Source: Bacillota bacterium (GTDB lineage Bacteria > Bacillota > Clostridia > Lachnospirales > Lachnospiraceae). Taken from it: a DNA stretch of 47,955 nt. Position 1 is the stretch's first letter. Each line of letters begins with the position of its first letter. Where the stretch lies: assembly GCA_023393095.1 (NCBI GenBank), contig JAEWMT010000011.1, forward strand, positions 1 to 47,955. Reading direction: 5' to 3'. Positions 7,337 to 15,922 of this stretch are shown here, in pieces. The translations under genes were made by a program, and so were the position numbers. The notes below the pieces were generated by a model that had not been told where the DNA came from, ran no database searches, and saw nothing but the letters and a program-made list of their open reading frames with translations.

Positions 7337-8214
7337 AAGCCACTTCCCTCGTTTCCTTTATCATATTTCGACAGGATTGCCATACTGAATAAAATAAATA
7401 CCATAAGTACTAGGGACAAGCCTGAGCCGGTATGCCAGTTTCCTAATCGAAACTGCTGCTCGATCACATTACCAATCAGAACAATTTTGCTTCCGCCAAG
7501 AATTGTGGATATGACAAAGGTGGTTAAGGACGGAACAAAAACCATGGTGATACCGCTGATTACACCCGGAAGGCTTAAGGGGAATATGATTTTATGAAAT
7601 GTCTGTAAACCATTGGCACCTAGGTCTCTGGCAGCATTTACTACATCCTTATCTATCTTAACCAGCACATTATAGATAGGGAGTACCATAAAGGGAAGGA
7701 AGTTATATACCATACCAAGTACAATAGCAGCCGGAGTATTAATAATTTCAACAGTTGGTAAATGCATTAATTTAAGAATACTATTTAAAACTCCTGTCTT
7801 TTCTAATATATTTTGCCATGCAATCGTTCTTAGCAGAAAGTTCATCCACATAGGCAGAATGATGATTAAGACGAGAAAACTGTTACTTTTAATTTTAATA
7901 TTATGCAAGATCATTGCCAGTGGATAAGCCAATATAAGGCATATGACGGTACTGATAACAGATAGTATTAAGGATAAATACAAGGCTTTACGGTTGACCG
8001 GATCGGATATGATAGCAATATTATCAAGGGTTAATCCGCCCTCCGGTTTGGAAAACCCGTAAAAGAAAATCATGATTAGTGGAATGATGATAAAGCCGGC
8101 CATCCAGATCAGATAGGGAAAGGAAAGCCATTTTAAATTTATAAACTGTGAGTTTTTAATTTTGTCACCAGACATTCTTTTAACCCGGTTTTTATTCGCA
8201 GCTTTTATTTTCAT
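7330..8214 (-). CDS. potB: Spermidine/putrescine ABC permease PotB
   Basis: This is the first inner-membrane permease of the polyamine importer, 294 residues. A longer than usual, positively charged N-terminus (about 28 residues) precedes six predicted membrane helices. The EAA loop reads AARDLGANGLQTFHKIIFPLS. AGGAG lies 10 bases before the ATG. It overlaps potC by 7 bp and follows potA by 76 bp. Confidence 0.93.
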   Translation of the reverse strand: MKIKAANKNRVKRMSGDKIKNSQFINLKWLSFPYLIWMAGFIIIPLIMIFFYGFSKPEGGLTLDNIAIISDPVNRKALYLSLILSVISTVICLILAYPLAMILHNIKIKSNSFLVLIIILPMWMNFLLRTIAWQNILEKTGVLNSILKLMHLPTVEIINTPAAIVLGMVYNFLPFMVLPIYNVLVKIDKDVVNAARDLGANGLQTFHKIIFPLSLPGVISGITMVFVPSLTTFVISTILGGSKIVLIGNVIEQQFRLGNWHTGSGLSLVLMVFILFSMAILSKYDKGNEGSGLW

Positions 8215-8290
8215 AGGATTTCAGCTCCTAATCGTATTAATTTTTGGAAAAATTCATAACGGAAGATATCAGTATCTATTTCTAAAATAT

Positions 8291-9367
8291 TTATTCATTT
8301 ATTTCTGCCGCTTGCTCATCCTCTGATTCAGGCTTTTTCATAATCTGAATATCAAAGGGATCCACATGGATACCAACTTGTGTTCCGACAGGGAATAAGT
8401 CGGTGGAGTGTACCAGCCACTCGAGGCCATTTGCCATAACCTCCATCTCGTAATGAACACCCTTAAATAACAGGGAGGTTACGGTTCCTTTAATCGTACC
8501 GTCCTCAGGCTTAACCAAATCAATATCCTCAGGTCGTATCACGACATCTACAGGTTGATTTTTGCCAAAGCCAATATCAACACATGGGAAATTCGTTCCT
8601 AGAATGTTCACTAATTTATCCTCTACCATAGTGGAGGCGATGATATTACTATCTCCAATAAAATCAGCAACAAATGCATTTTCAGGTTCATTGTATATAT
8701 GCTCGGGAGTACCGATTTGCTGTATGTAACCTTGATTCATAACAACTATGGTATCCGACATGGTAAGAGCTTCTTCCTGATCATGTGTAACATATACAAA
8801 TGTTATTCCAAGATCTTTCTTTAAACGGATCAGCTCGTACTGCATATCCTGACGAAGCTTTAAGTCCAGTGCCCCGAGGGGTTCATCAAGAAGTAGTACC
8901 TTCGGTTCATTAACGATTGCCCGTGCAATAGCTATTCGTTGTTGCTGACCTCCACTTAAGGAATCGGGCATACGGTTTTCAAAGCCGTCCAAGTTAACCA
9001 GCTTTAAAGCATATTTTATTTTATCCGAAATATAGGCATTGCTTTTTTTCTTTATTTTAAGACCGAAAGCTATATTCTCGGCGATGGTCATATGCTGGAA
9101 CAGTGCATATTTTTGAAATACGGTATTAAGCTTGCGTTCGTTGGGAGGAAGCTTTGTGATATCCTTTCCTTCAAAAATGACTTGCCCCTGGTTTGGTGAC
9201 TCGAAACCGCCAATGATTCGAAGCGTTGTAGTCTTGCCGCAGCCGGAGGGACCAAGAAGGGTAACGAATTCGTTCTCACGAATATATAAGTTTAAATCAT
9301 CAAGCACAAGTGTATCACCAAAAGACTTTGATATATTTACTAAGTTAATTAATTTGTTATCCGTCAT
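8291..9367 (-). CDS. potA: Spermidine/putrescine ABC ATPase
   Basis: This cytosolic ATPase powers polyamine uptake. It has 358 residues from the ATG at 9367, which is preceded by AAGGAGGAACCTCA. An in-frame ATG 27 bases upstream lies before this ribosome binding site and is unlikely to be used. Walker A is GPSGCGKTT, the signature is LSGGQQQR, Walker B is VLLLDEPLGALD and the H-switch is VTHDQEEA. A C-terminal TOBE domain (about residues 270-345) is present, as in PotA and other importer ATPases. It is the first transport gene after the regulator. Confidence 0.95.
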   Translation of the reverse strand: MTDNKLINLVNISKSFGDTLVLDDLNLYIRENEFVTLLGPSGCGKTTTLRIIGGFESPNQGQVIFEGKDITKLPPNERKLNTVFQKYALFQHMTIAENIAFGLKIKKKSNAYISDKIKYALKLVNLDGFENRMPDSLSGGQQQRIAIARAIVNEPKVLLLDEPLGALDLKLRQDMQYELIRLKKDLGITFVYVTHDQEEALTMSDTIVVMNQGYIQQIGTPEHIYNEPENAFVADFIGDSNIIASTMVEDKLVNILGTNFPCVDIGFGKNQPVDVVIRPEDIDLVKPEDGTIKGTVTSLLFKGVHYEMEVMANGLEWLVHSTDLFPVGTQVGIHVDPFDIQIMKKPESEDEQAAEINE

Positions 9368-9448
9368 TGAGGTTCCTCCTTCATGTATATGCAAAAGGTA
9401 CTCCTGAATTTATATTTGTGTATGGAGTCCTGAACAGTTACAGTTTAT

Positions 9449-9988
9449 TTAAAAACTTGGTGGTGTAGATACCCATAACAGGGTAGCCCCTGTTTTTTCG
9501 GAAGCTGTAATATAATGCTGTTTATTTGCGGTAAAATAAAAGGCTTCACCCTTTCTTACCTTATGTGTCCGATTGCCGATATGTAGCGATAAACTTCCAT
9601 TCATTACATATCCGAATTCCTCACCCTCATGAGGGTTATCAGGATAGGTGGAACCACCTGCATCAAGAGTCAGTATAATTGGTTCCATCATATTTTTCTG
9701 TGCATTCGGAATAATCCATTTTACATCGTTTTTAAGTTCGGAATCATATTTTTCAAAATAATCTGTCTTCTTAAATACAACCTGCTCAGCAGTTGTTCCA
9801 CTGAAAAATTCCTCCAGATTAGTACCAAGACATTGAAGAATGTCCATAAGAGTAGCAATGGAGGGAGAGGTCAAATCCCTTTCCAGCTGTGAAATAAAGC
9901 CTTTGGATAATTCTGCACGATCTGCCAGTTCCTCTTGTGTCAGACTTTTTTGAATTCGCAATTCCTTGATCTTAGCTCCGATATGCAT
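9449..9988 (-). CDS. XRE-cupin regulator of polyamine transport
   Basis: This is a 179-residue transcription factor. Residues 5-60 form an XRE helix-turn-helix (LTQEELADRAELSKGFISQLE). Residues 105-175 form a single cupin barrel (EGEEFGYVMNGSLSLHIG, then KGEAFYFTANKQHYI). This architecture is shared with PuuR, the putrescine-responsive repressor, and such genes often head potABCD operons in Clostridia. It is the promoter-proximal gene here, 81 bp before potA. An inverted repeat between its promoter and start (10030-10046) is the likely autoregulatory operator. Sensing polyamine through the cupin is inferred. Confidence 0.85.
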   Translation of the reverse strand: MHIGAKIKELRIQKSLTQEELADRAELSKGFISQLERDLTSPSIATLMDILQCLGTNLEEFFSGTTAEQVVFKKTDYFEKYDSELKNDVKWIIPNAQKNMMEPIILTLDAGGSTYPDNPHEGEEFGYVMNGSLSLHIGNRTHKVRKGEAFYFTANKQHYITASEKTGATLLWVSTPPSF

Positions 9989-10029
9989 GGTGTGCTTCCT
10001 TTCAAAATCTTAATGAGAATAAACTCAAA

Positions 10030-10046
10030 GTTTAGTTGCGCTAAAC
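10030..10046 (-). promoter_or_regulatory. Palindromic operator of the pot operon
   Basis: GTTTAG-TTGCG-CTAAAC is a perfect 6-bp inverted repeat. On the minus strand it lies 13 bases after the -10 box, i.e. just inside the transcript, where a bound XRE regulator would block early elongation or open-complex formation. The assignment to the adjacent XRE-cupin protein is inference. Confidence 0.6.
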
Positions 10047-10059
10047 AGAAAACAATATA

Positions 10060-10087
10060 ATTATACTAAGATATTTCACAATGTCAA
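10060..10087 (-). promoter_or_regulatory. Consensus sigma-A promoter of the pot operon
   Basis: Read on the minus strand, TTGACA (10087-10082), a 16-bp spacer and TATAAT (10065-10060) match both consensus hexamers perfectly. The predicted start lies about 60 bases before the regulator gene. Confidence 0.85.
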
Positions 10088-10265
10088 TAACTTTTCAAAA
10101 AAGCTATCATTTAATTTTTAAAAGAGCCCTAATATAATTTTTAATTTGGAACGATCGTATGAATTCTTGCTAAATAGAGGGTATATCATCAATATGTCTT
10201 AAGACCTGTCTAACCAACTACAACAAAGATTTACCTTGGGCAATAGGCATATTTTTGTGTTTATT

Positions 10266-10299
10266 CAAAAAAAAATAACCTCTCACATGAGGTTATTTT
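10266..10299 (-). terminator. Intrinsic terminator of the DUF6774 gene
   Basis: AAAATAACCTC (10272-10282) pairs with GAGGTTATTTT (10289-10299) around a 6-nt loop. On the minus strand the stem is followed by a long T-run (the A-run at 10267-10275 on the plus strand). The rest of 10088-10265 shows nothing recognisable. Confidence 0.8.
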
Positions 10300-10318
10300 A
10301 ATAATAAGTTATGCTGCT

Positions 10319-10750
10319 TCAGACATCATGAAAAGGCTCACCGAATGATAAATTGTCTTTTCCAATATTATTATCCCAAAACCCTGGGCTGCTCTGACTT
10401 TCAATACTACCATTATTTTCAAAGAGACCATTATTTTCAAAGGAACCATTATTCTCAAAAGCACAGTTGTTGTCAAAGGCACATTTATTTTCGAAGGCAT
10501 TGTCATTTTCAAAGTCACATTTACTAGCTGAATCACTCTTATTTTCAGAACTATCTTTATTTATTAAGTTACGGTTATTTTCATTCAATTCTCTTTGCAC
10601 TGAGATAGTCGCTAGGGTATCACCAAGCTGAGTGAAAATAGCTGCCAAAAGAACTATTTCATCGGAGGGGCAGCATTTTGATATACCGCAAGCAACTGCG
10701 GAGATCAAAGCTATCAGTTCACATTCATCCATAGTTACGCCATTCTGCAT
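10319..10750 (-). CDS. DUF6774 protein with hexapeptide repeats
   Basis: This is a 143-residue protein. The first 55 residues (MDECELIALISAVACGISKC, then ALLAAIFTQLGDTLATI-like sequence) match the short DUF6774 domain common in Lachnospiraceae, whose function is unknown. After it comes a low-complexity polar tail with about six tandem hexapeptides of the type FENNGS, FENKCA and FDNNCA, rich in Asn, Phe and Cys, encoded by 18-bp DNA repeats. The ribosome binding site is weak. Translation could start at 10750 or at the ATG at 10732. It is monocistronic with a clear terminator. The repeat tail is unusual for the family and probably varies in length between strains. Confidence 0.65.
   Translation of the reverse strand: MQNGVTMDECELIALISAVACGISKCCPSDEIVLLAAIFTQLGDTLATISVQRELNENNRNLINKDSSENKSDSASKCDFENDNAFENKCAFDNNCAFENNGSFENNGLFENNGSIESQSSPGFWDNNIGKDNLSFGEPFHDV
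10410..10517 (-). repeat. Six 18-bp tandem repeats inside a gene
   Basis: The units start at 10410, 10428, 10446, 10464, 10482 and 10500. The first three are nearly identical (CCATTATTTTCAAAGGAA type) and the others drift. Being a multiple of three, the array can gain or lose copies without frameshift. Confidence 0.8.
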
Positions 10751-10840
10751 AGGTTATATTTAGCTTCATTATAATATATGCAGAGATTAAAATATTAGTG
10801 CTGACGGAAAATAATGCAACCGAACAGCACCAAACGATTC

Positions 10841-11950
10841 TTATTTTATATTTTGGTAGAATTCCTTAATTCGGCTCATTCGGGAAGTCATTCCGGTGAA
10901 AAGCTGGTCAACCAAAGTTATGGCAACCATGGATTCTACAACGACTACAGCACGGGGCACAATGATAGGATCATGACGACCCTGTATTCGAATTACAACA
11001 TTTTCTTTATCGGAATTAACCGTGCTCTGAGGACGGAAAATTGAAGGGGTGGGCTTAATGGCAGCACGGAGAATAATATCGGAACCATCACTGATACCGC
11101 CTAAAATACCGCCTGCATGATTACTTATTTTTTTGATCTTATGATTTTCATCTATAATGTAATTATCGTTATTTTCTGAACCGGTTGCCTGAGCCGCCTG
11201 AAAACCGTCACCTACTTCAACACCTTTCACTGCACCAATTGACATAATTGCCTTTGCAAGAGCAGCATCCAGCTTATGAAAGACAGGATCCCCAATACCT
11301 GCTGGCATACCTTTTACGATACATTCAATGATACCGCCGACAGAATTATGATCCTTCATCTGATTAAATAAATAATCCTCAGCTTTCATTGAAGCCTCCA
11401 AATCGGGCATGGAAAGAGGACTTAATGAAATGTTGTCAAGACTGGCTTTTAAAGGATCAATCGTAACAGTTCCAATCGTTTTTGAATAAGCATGTACACA
11501 GATTCCAAGTTCTTTTAAGATAGCACAGGCAACTGCACCGGCAGCAACTCTGCCAATTGTTTCCCGTCCGGAGGAGCGCCCTCCGCCTCTATAATCACGA
11601 AAACCATATTTCTGATCAAAGGTATAGTCGGCATGACCGGGACGATATGACGATGCAATATCCGAGTAATCCTTGGAATGCTGATTTTCATTGAATATAG
11701 CCATGGAAATCGGAGTTCCCGTAGAAAGTCCTTCAAATACACCGGATAGGATATTTACCTTATCGTCTTCCTTTCTGGGGGTGGAATATTTGGTCTGACC
11801 GGGCTTTCTTCTGTTCAAATAAGTCTGTATATATTCTTCATCCAGCTTAAGTCCGGCGGGACAGCCGTCGACTACAACACCCACTCCTTTTCCATGAGAC
11901 TCACCCCAGGTGGCAATTGTAAAGATCGTTCCATATATGGATCCTGACAA
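10841..11950 (-). CDS. aroC: Chorismate synthase
   Basis: This enzyme catalyses the last step of the shikimate pathway, converting 5-enolpyruvylshikimate-3-phosphate to chorismate with reduced FMN. It has 369 residues, the usual length. The signature motifs are all present: GESHG near residue 17, SSYRPGHADYTFDQKYG near 104, and RGGGRSSGRET near 124. The start codon is TTG at 11950, supported by AAAGGAGTGATATT. It is isolated from other aromatic genes. Neither the upstream region (11951-12204) nor the gap behind it shows a clear operator. Confidence 0.96.
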   Translation of the reverse strand: MSGSIYGTIFTIATWGESHGKGVGVVVDGCPAGLKLDEEYIQTYLNRRKPGQTKYSTPRKEDDKVNILSGVFEGLSTGTPISMAIFNENQHSKDYSDIASSYRPGHADYTFDQKYGFRDYRGGGRSSGRETIGRVAAGAVACAILKELGICVHAYSKTIGTVTIDPLKASLDNISLSPLSMPDLEASMKAEDYLFNQMKDHNSVGGIIECIVKGMPAGIGDPVFHKLDAALAKAIMSIGAVKGVEVGDGFQAAQATGSENNDNYIIDENHKIKKISNHAGGILGGISDGSDIILRAAIKPTPSIFRPQSTVNSDKENVVIRIQGRHDPIIVPRAVVVVESMVAITLVDQLFTGMTSRMSRIKEFYQNIK

Positions 11951-12204
11951 AATATCACTCCTTTATTAATTAAATCTGTTAGTACCATTTGTTTTTGGTA
12001 TCATAAGTTATCAATAAGGTAAATCAATGAATATGTATGCATATAGATGCAGATGCGAGCATTTTACCCAAACCATTTTCATATCATTATCAGCTCAAAA
12101 TATATCAATAGTATAAAGGAAATGAAAATCAGATTCAATCTATTTTGAGACATTTATAAAAAATAATCATATATTGGAATGATAACATAATTTTGAGGCA
12201 CGAA

Positions 12205-12402
12205 ATGGGAGATCAGTTTTATCGTTCCGGAAGATCCTCCGGTAAGCAGCATCAGACTAAAAAGGACCCCATCCAAAGAAGAAGACTTATAAATGAAGTT
12301 AACAACAAAAGTAAGGATGATGATCTTGTCATTGAAGAAAACACTGTATATGAAATAGACAGGGAATGCTATGAAAGACTTAACAGACAGAAAAGGCGGT
12401 AA
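12205..12402 (+). CDS. Small basic hypothetical protein
   Basis: This 65-residue protein is unrecognised. It is very polar and rich in Arg, Lys, Asp and Glu, with no membrane segment or cysteine. It starts MGDQFYRSGRSSGKQHQ and ends ECYERLNRQKRR. The ATG at 12205 has GAGG six bases upstream. A TTG start at 12193 in the same frame is less likely. A clear bidirectional terminator follows 28 bp after the stop. Such charged, probably disordered proteins may bind nucleic acid or be spore-associated, but nothing here proves it. Confidence 0.55.
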   Translation: MGDQFYRSGRSSGKQHQTKKDPIQRRRLINEVNNKSKDDDLVIEENTVYEIDRECYERLNRQKRR

Positions 12403-12429
12403 CAATGCCGCTGATAATTCATATACAAA

Positions 12430-12461
12430 AAAGAAAAGCTGCATTACCGCAGCTTTTCTTT
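12430..12461. terminator. Bidirectional intrinsic terminator
   Basis: AAAGAAAAGCTGC (12430-12442) pairs with GCAGCTTTTCTTT (12449-12461) around a 6-nt loop. A-rich and T-rich flanks serve the gene at 12205 on the plus strand and the small gene at 12501-12710 on the minus strand. Confidence 0.8.
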
Positions 12462-12500
12462 GATTTCAATACGTTTTCTTGCCGGTGCACTTAACAGGTT

Positions 12501-12710
12501 TTAGAAAAAGCCACCTGATCCACCACAGCAGCAGAGGATAAGGATAATAAAGATAATACAGAAGCAGTTATCACCACTACCGCCAAAGCCTCCTCCAAAG
12601 CCACCTGATCCACCACCGCAGCAACATAATAAGAGAATGATGATAATAATACAACTGCAATCATTTCTACTTCCTGAGTCGTTGCAATGTGTTGCTTGTA
12701 AATCACTCAT
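12501..12710 (-). CDS. Cys/Gly-rich small protein with internal duplication
   Basis: This is a 69-residue protein with a strong AGGAGG site eight bases before the ATG. After a polar start (MSDLQATHCNDSGSRND) it repeats one module twice: CSC, then a run of Ile/Leu, then CCCGGGSGGF; and CFC, then Ile/Phe/Leu, then CCCGGSGGFF. Each module is a short hydrophobic helix capped by a Cys triplet and a Gly-rich tail. Similar Lachnospiraceae proteins are often annotated, without functional meaning, as chorion-class high-cysteine proteins, and the shape also recalls small spore-coat or forespore membrane proteins. The length of each helix (9-10 residues) is too short to span a bilayer as a normal helix. 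Function unknown. Confidence 0.65.
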   Translation of the reverse strand: MSDLQATHCNDSGSRNDCSCIIIIILLLCCCGGGSGGFGGGFGGSGDNCFCIIFIILILCCCGGSGGFF

Positions 12711-13039
12711 TGTATGTTCCTCCTAATATTAATTACAATGTATCATATGAAGATCGGCTTGACTGATTTCCTAATTTTAAAAAAGAAGTGATATTATTTT
12801 TGATTATTAATAAAGATTTACTTTAAAATAATACGATTGCTCCAATAAATTTTATATTTAATGTACAATTGTTATTATAATGAGAGAAACGTAAAAGAAT
12901 AAAATTAATTTCGGAATTGAATTTTCATGGAAATATTGGATATATATGCAGTAATGAAATAACCTGAAGATACTTATATATCAGTGTATAATGGTAAAGC
13001 TGTCAGAATAGGATAATAAAAAAGACAGTGGAGCTTTAT

Positions 13040-14206
13040 ATGGTCGATAAGCGTAAGGTTCAGGTTATTATTCACTGTGCGGAATACGAGAAAAAGCAAC
13101 AATCCATAGAAAATCTGGGGTATATCAAATATAAGCTACCAATGATAAATGCATATGTATTAGAAATAGACGAAGCTCAGCTGGAATATGTCAAATCAAT
13201 TAATGGAATTATCAGCATGGAGATGGATACCCATATAACAACCCAGATGAATCGAGTCAATGATATCATTGAAGGCCACTGGGCTCACGAAAAAGGATAT
13301 TATGGGCGTGGTGTGGGTGTTGCTGTTGTGGATACCGGTATTACATTACATAAAGATTTCGTTGAGTATGGAAACAGGGTAATCGCGTTTAAAGACTTTA
13401 TCAATCAGAGAACAGAACCCTATGATGATAATGGTCATGGAACCCATGTAGCAGGAATTATTGGCGGTAACGGCTATTCCTCAAAGGGAAAATATAAAGG
13501 AATTGCACCGGAATGCAACTTTATCGGGGTGAAAGTACTGGATCATCGTGGAGATGGTAATATATCCGATGTGCTGGCCGGACTTCAATGGATCATTGAT
13601 AATCGTAAAAAATATAATATACGTATTGTGAATATATCCGTAGGAACTTCCTCTAAAGATAATCTGGATGAAAATTCACTATTGGTTCAAGGCGTGAATG
13701 CTGTCTGGGATAATGGAATTGTTGTAATAGTGGCAGCAGGAAATAATGGACCTGGACCTATGTCGATTTCCACTCCGGGTATCAGCAGAAAGGTTATAAC
13801 GGTAGGCTCCTCGGATGATAATGTAGCAGCGGAAGTGTATGGGAGCGGAAGAGCCAAGGATTATTCCGGCAGAGGACCAACGCCCTTTTGTATTAAAAAA
13901 CCGGATATTGTAGCACCAGGTTCTAACATTATTTCATGTAATATCAGCCGCTATTCCACAAAAACGAAAAGCGGGGATATTCGTTTTTCTACCACCGAAT
14001 CCCCGATGATGTATACAATAAAGAGTGGTACCTCAATGGCAACCCCCGTTGTCTCCGGTGCAATTGCATTATTGCTGTCGGCTCATCCGGAACTGACAAA
14101 TAGAGAGGTTAAGCTAAGACTTCGTAGTTGTACCGTGGATTTGGGGCAACCATGGGAAAAACAGGGGTGGGGATTGTTGAATATTAGAAAACTATTAGAA
14201 CCATGA
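13040..14206 (+). CDS. Subtilisin-like serine protease (S8), no signal peptide
   Basis: This is a 388-residue peptidase of family S8. Counting from the ATG at 13040, the catalytic triad is D98 (VVDTG), H133 (GHGTHVAG) and S332 (SGTSMATP), with the oxyanion asparagine N235 (AAGNN). The first 75 residues resemble an inhibitor-I9 prodomain (beta-alpha-beta pattern ending before THITTQ). No secretion signal precedes it, so it is probably an intracellular subtilase of the AprX type. The ATG has GGAG six bases upstream. A GTG at 13028 is a weaker alternative. A terminator hairpin follows at 14218. The 12711-13039 gap shows only a possible -10 box (TATAAT at 12987). Confidence 0.88.
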   Translation: MVDKRKVQVIIHCAEYEKKQQSIENLGYIKYKLPMINAYVLEIDEAQLEYVKSINGIISMEMDTHITTQMNRVNDIIEGHWAHEKGYYGRGVGVAVVDTGITLHKDFVEYGNRVIAFKDFINQRTEPYDDNGHGTHVAGIIGGNGYSSKGKYKGIAPECNFIGVKVLDHRGDGNISDVLAGLQWIIDNRKKYNIRIVNISVGTSSKDNLDENSLLVQGVNAVWDNGIVVIVAAGNNGPGPMSISTPGISRKVITVGSSDDNVAAEVYGSGRAKDYSGRGPTPFCIKKPDIVAPGSNIISCNISRYSTKTKSGDIRFSTTESPMMYTIKSGTSMATPVVSGAIALLLSAHPELTNREVKLRLRSCTVDLGQPWEKQGWGLLNIRKLLEP

Positions 14207-14217
14207 AGAGAAAGTTA

Positions 14218-14256
14218 GACCCGATCCATACCTGTATAGAAGGTATGAATCGGGTC
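14218..14256 (+). terminator. Terminator-like hairpin after the subtilase gene
   Basis: GACCCGATCCATACC (14218-14232) pairs with GGTATGAATCGGGTC (14242-14256) with one mismatch and a 9-nt loop. The run after it is AT-rich but has no clean T-tract. The remaining gap to 14393 shows nothing. Confidence 0.6.
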
Positions 14257-14393
14257 AAATATCATATTACATGAATATAAAGTACAGCATATGGTAATAT
14301 CAATAAGTATCAGAGAAAAAGTATTCATGTTAATTATTAACAAAACCATGGAACTATAACGCAATATACGAACAGTACATAAGTAAGAGTTAT

Positions 14394-15434
14394 TTATAAT
14401 CTATTCCTGTACTTAAATGCCTTATAGAATGAGGAAAAACAATTAAGTAAATAAATCGTGGAAAATATTGCGAGTACGATGCTGTTTAATTTATCACGTA
14501 ATGCATTCATGGATAGATTACTATTCAAATGAAATAACGAATTCTTTTCTATCAAAAAACTGTTGTTCCATATTTGGAATTTGGTAAGTATTAAGGCGAT
14601 AATAAATATTGTGATCAGATCAATAACTAATGTCATTATGGCATATTTCATCGTTATTTTTCTTTCAATAATTTCCCATATATATTTAATGAAATTTATA
14701 CTTAAACAAACGATTAATAACGGCATCACGGTTCTTAAAACGTTCAAATTAAAGATAGGAACAACCCGGGAATAATCGGAAAGGTAATAAGCACCTAAAA
14801 GCTGGGGTGCAAAAATTAATATTATCGCAAAGACGGCTGTAAATACGATGCTGGTGAGGGGTTTCCAGATAGGGATGGCAATTTCACGGACTGGGGTAGA
14901 CGGGAGAGAAGCAGGATCCCAACCGGAAGCTTTCTTGTTAAAGGTAATTCCTTTACGTTCGAAAATAGTAAATATAATTGTGACCCATCCAAAAGCAGCT
15001 AACAGTCCATTTAAAATATCACCAATACAGTTTCCTAAAATATCACCAAAACGGTCTCCTATATACTGATAATGATTAATATCCACTGTAATTATCATAT
15101 TTATAACGGTAGTCACACATAAGCTTAACAATGAAACAAATAATACGATTTTCATAATCATCATATAGGTTGGATAGATAGCTGGGCCAATTAAATAATG
15201 AGCCTTATCACTATATTTTTCTGATAATTCATAAGGGCTTCCTAATTCTTTCAGTACATTATAAATATCTTCCTTCGTTGTAGGATTCCCATTTGTCTTA
15301 TCCTCCAGCATATCGGATATCAAAGTTCTTAATTCCTCCTCAATATCCTTGCTGTTTTTTGCGGGTAAATTTCTCATAACCTGGTAGATATAACGGTTTA
15401 TGATATCATCAATGTAATCAGTTTGTCGTTCCAT
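14394..15434 (-). CDS. HAAS-domain membrane protein paired with PadR
   Basis: This is a 346-residue protein. Residues 1-80 form a helical HAAS-type domain (DIINRYIYQVMRNLPAKNSKDIEEELRTLI, then ELGSPYELSEKY), a module that in Firmicutes is found fused to membrane parts and encoded next to PadR regulators. About six membrane helices follow (near residues 95-118, 135-160, 195-215, 235-250, 270-290 and 320-335). The gene overlaps the PadR gene by 17 bp, so they form one unit. By analogy with such pairs, it probably relays an envelope or stress cue or acts as an anti-sigma-like membrane sensor, but the ligand is unknown. Confidence 0.7.
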   Translation of the reverse strand: MERQTDYIDDIINRYIYQVMRNLPAKNSKDIEEELRTLISDMLEDKTNGNPTTKEDIYNVLKELGSPYELSEKYSDKAHYLIGPAIYPTYMMIMKIVLFVSLLSLCVTTVINMIITVDINHYQYIGDRFGDILGNCIGDILNGLLAAFGWVTIIFTIFERKGITFNKKASGWDPASLPSTPVREIAIPIWKPLTSIVFTAVFAIILIFAPQLLGAYYLSDYSRVVPIFNLNVLRTVMPLLIVCLSINFIKYIWEIIERKITMKYAIMTLVIDLITIFIIALILTKFQIWNNSFLIEKNSLFHLNSNLSMNALRDKLNSIVLAIFSTIYLLNCFSSFYKAFKYRNRL

Positions 15435-15780
15435 CGTTTTCCTCCCCCTTATTAATTAAGTTATCCATTTTTTCAACCATACTTAACCATTCCTGTTTCA
15501 GACGAATATATACATCATTCCCTAACTCTGTAGTTACATAATATTTTCTTGGTTTAGAACCTGTAGTTTCCCATTCACTTTTTAGCAGACCCTGTTTTTC
15601 CAGACGCCGAAGTAAAGGGTATAATGTATTCGCTTCAATAGGAATGTTATTATCACTCAACTCCTGTACCAAAGAATAACCATATTTAGATGATGAAAGC
15701 TGACACAGAACACTTAAAACGATTGTTCCGCGCCTTAATTCCAGCAGAAGACCGGATATAATATCTTCTTTATCCGACAT
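15418..15780 (-). CDS. PadR-family transcriptional regulator
   Basis: This is a 120-residue repressor with a winged helix (GTIVLSVLCQLSSSKYGYSLVQEL, then ANTLYPLLRRLEKQGLL) and the GSKPRKYYVTTELG wing, characteristic of PadR subfamily 1. The start at 15780 is chosen because GCAGGAGGTGATAATC lies directly before it. An earlier in-frame ATG at 15798 lies upstream of that site. It is the first gene of a two-gene unit with the HAAS membrane protein and has a near-consensus promoter 20 bp upstream, so autoregulation is likely. Confidence 0.88.
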   Translation of the reverse strand: MSDKEDIISGLLLELRRGTIVLSVLCQLSSSKYGYSLVQELSDNNIPIEANTLYPLLRRLEKQGLLKSEWETTGSKPRKYYVTTELGNDVYIRLKQEWLSMVEKMDNLINKGEENDGTTN

Positions 15781-15800
15781 GATTATCACCTCCTGCAATC

Positions 15801-15830
15801 ATTATACTGTATCACACACACTAATGTCAA
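15801..15830 (-). promoter_or_regulatory. Promoter of the padR-HAAS unit
   Basis: On the minus strand TTGACA (15830-15825), an 18-bp spacer and TATAAT (15806-15801). The spacer holds alternating GTGTGTGTGATAC, which could host the regulator. Confidence 0.75.
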
Positions 15831-15922
15831 TATCACAATAATAGCAATTAGAAAATATTTTAAAAAGTCAGTACAGATATTGCCTTTTTGGACTTTAAGT
15901 GCAGTTGTGCTGTGCTTCTATT

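Noticed and set aside
10309..10536. Repetitive minus-strand frame across the DUF6774 gene
   Set aside because: It reads the same 18-bp repeats in another frame and has no start signal.
12491..12706. 71-codon minus-strand frame overlapping the Cys/Gly-rich gene
   Set aside because: It is a shifted shadow of the gene at 12501-12710, which has the ribosome binding site and the duplicated module.
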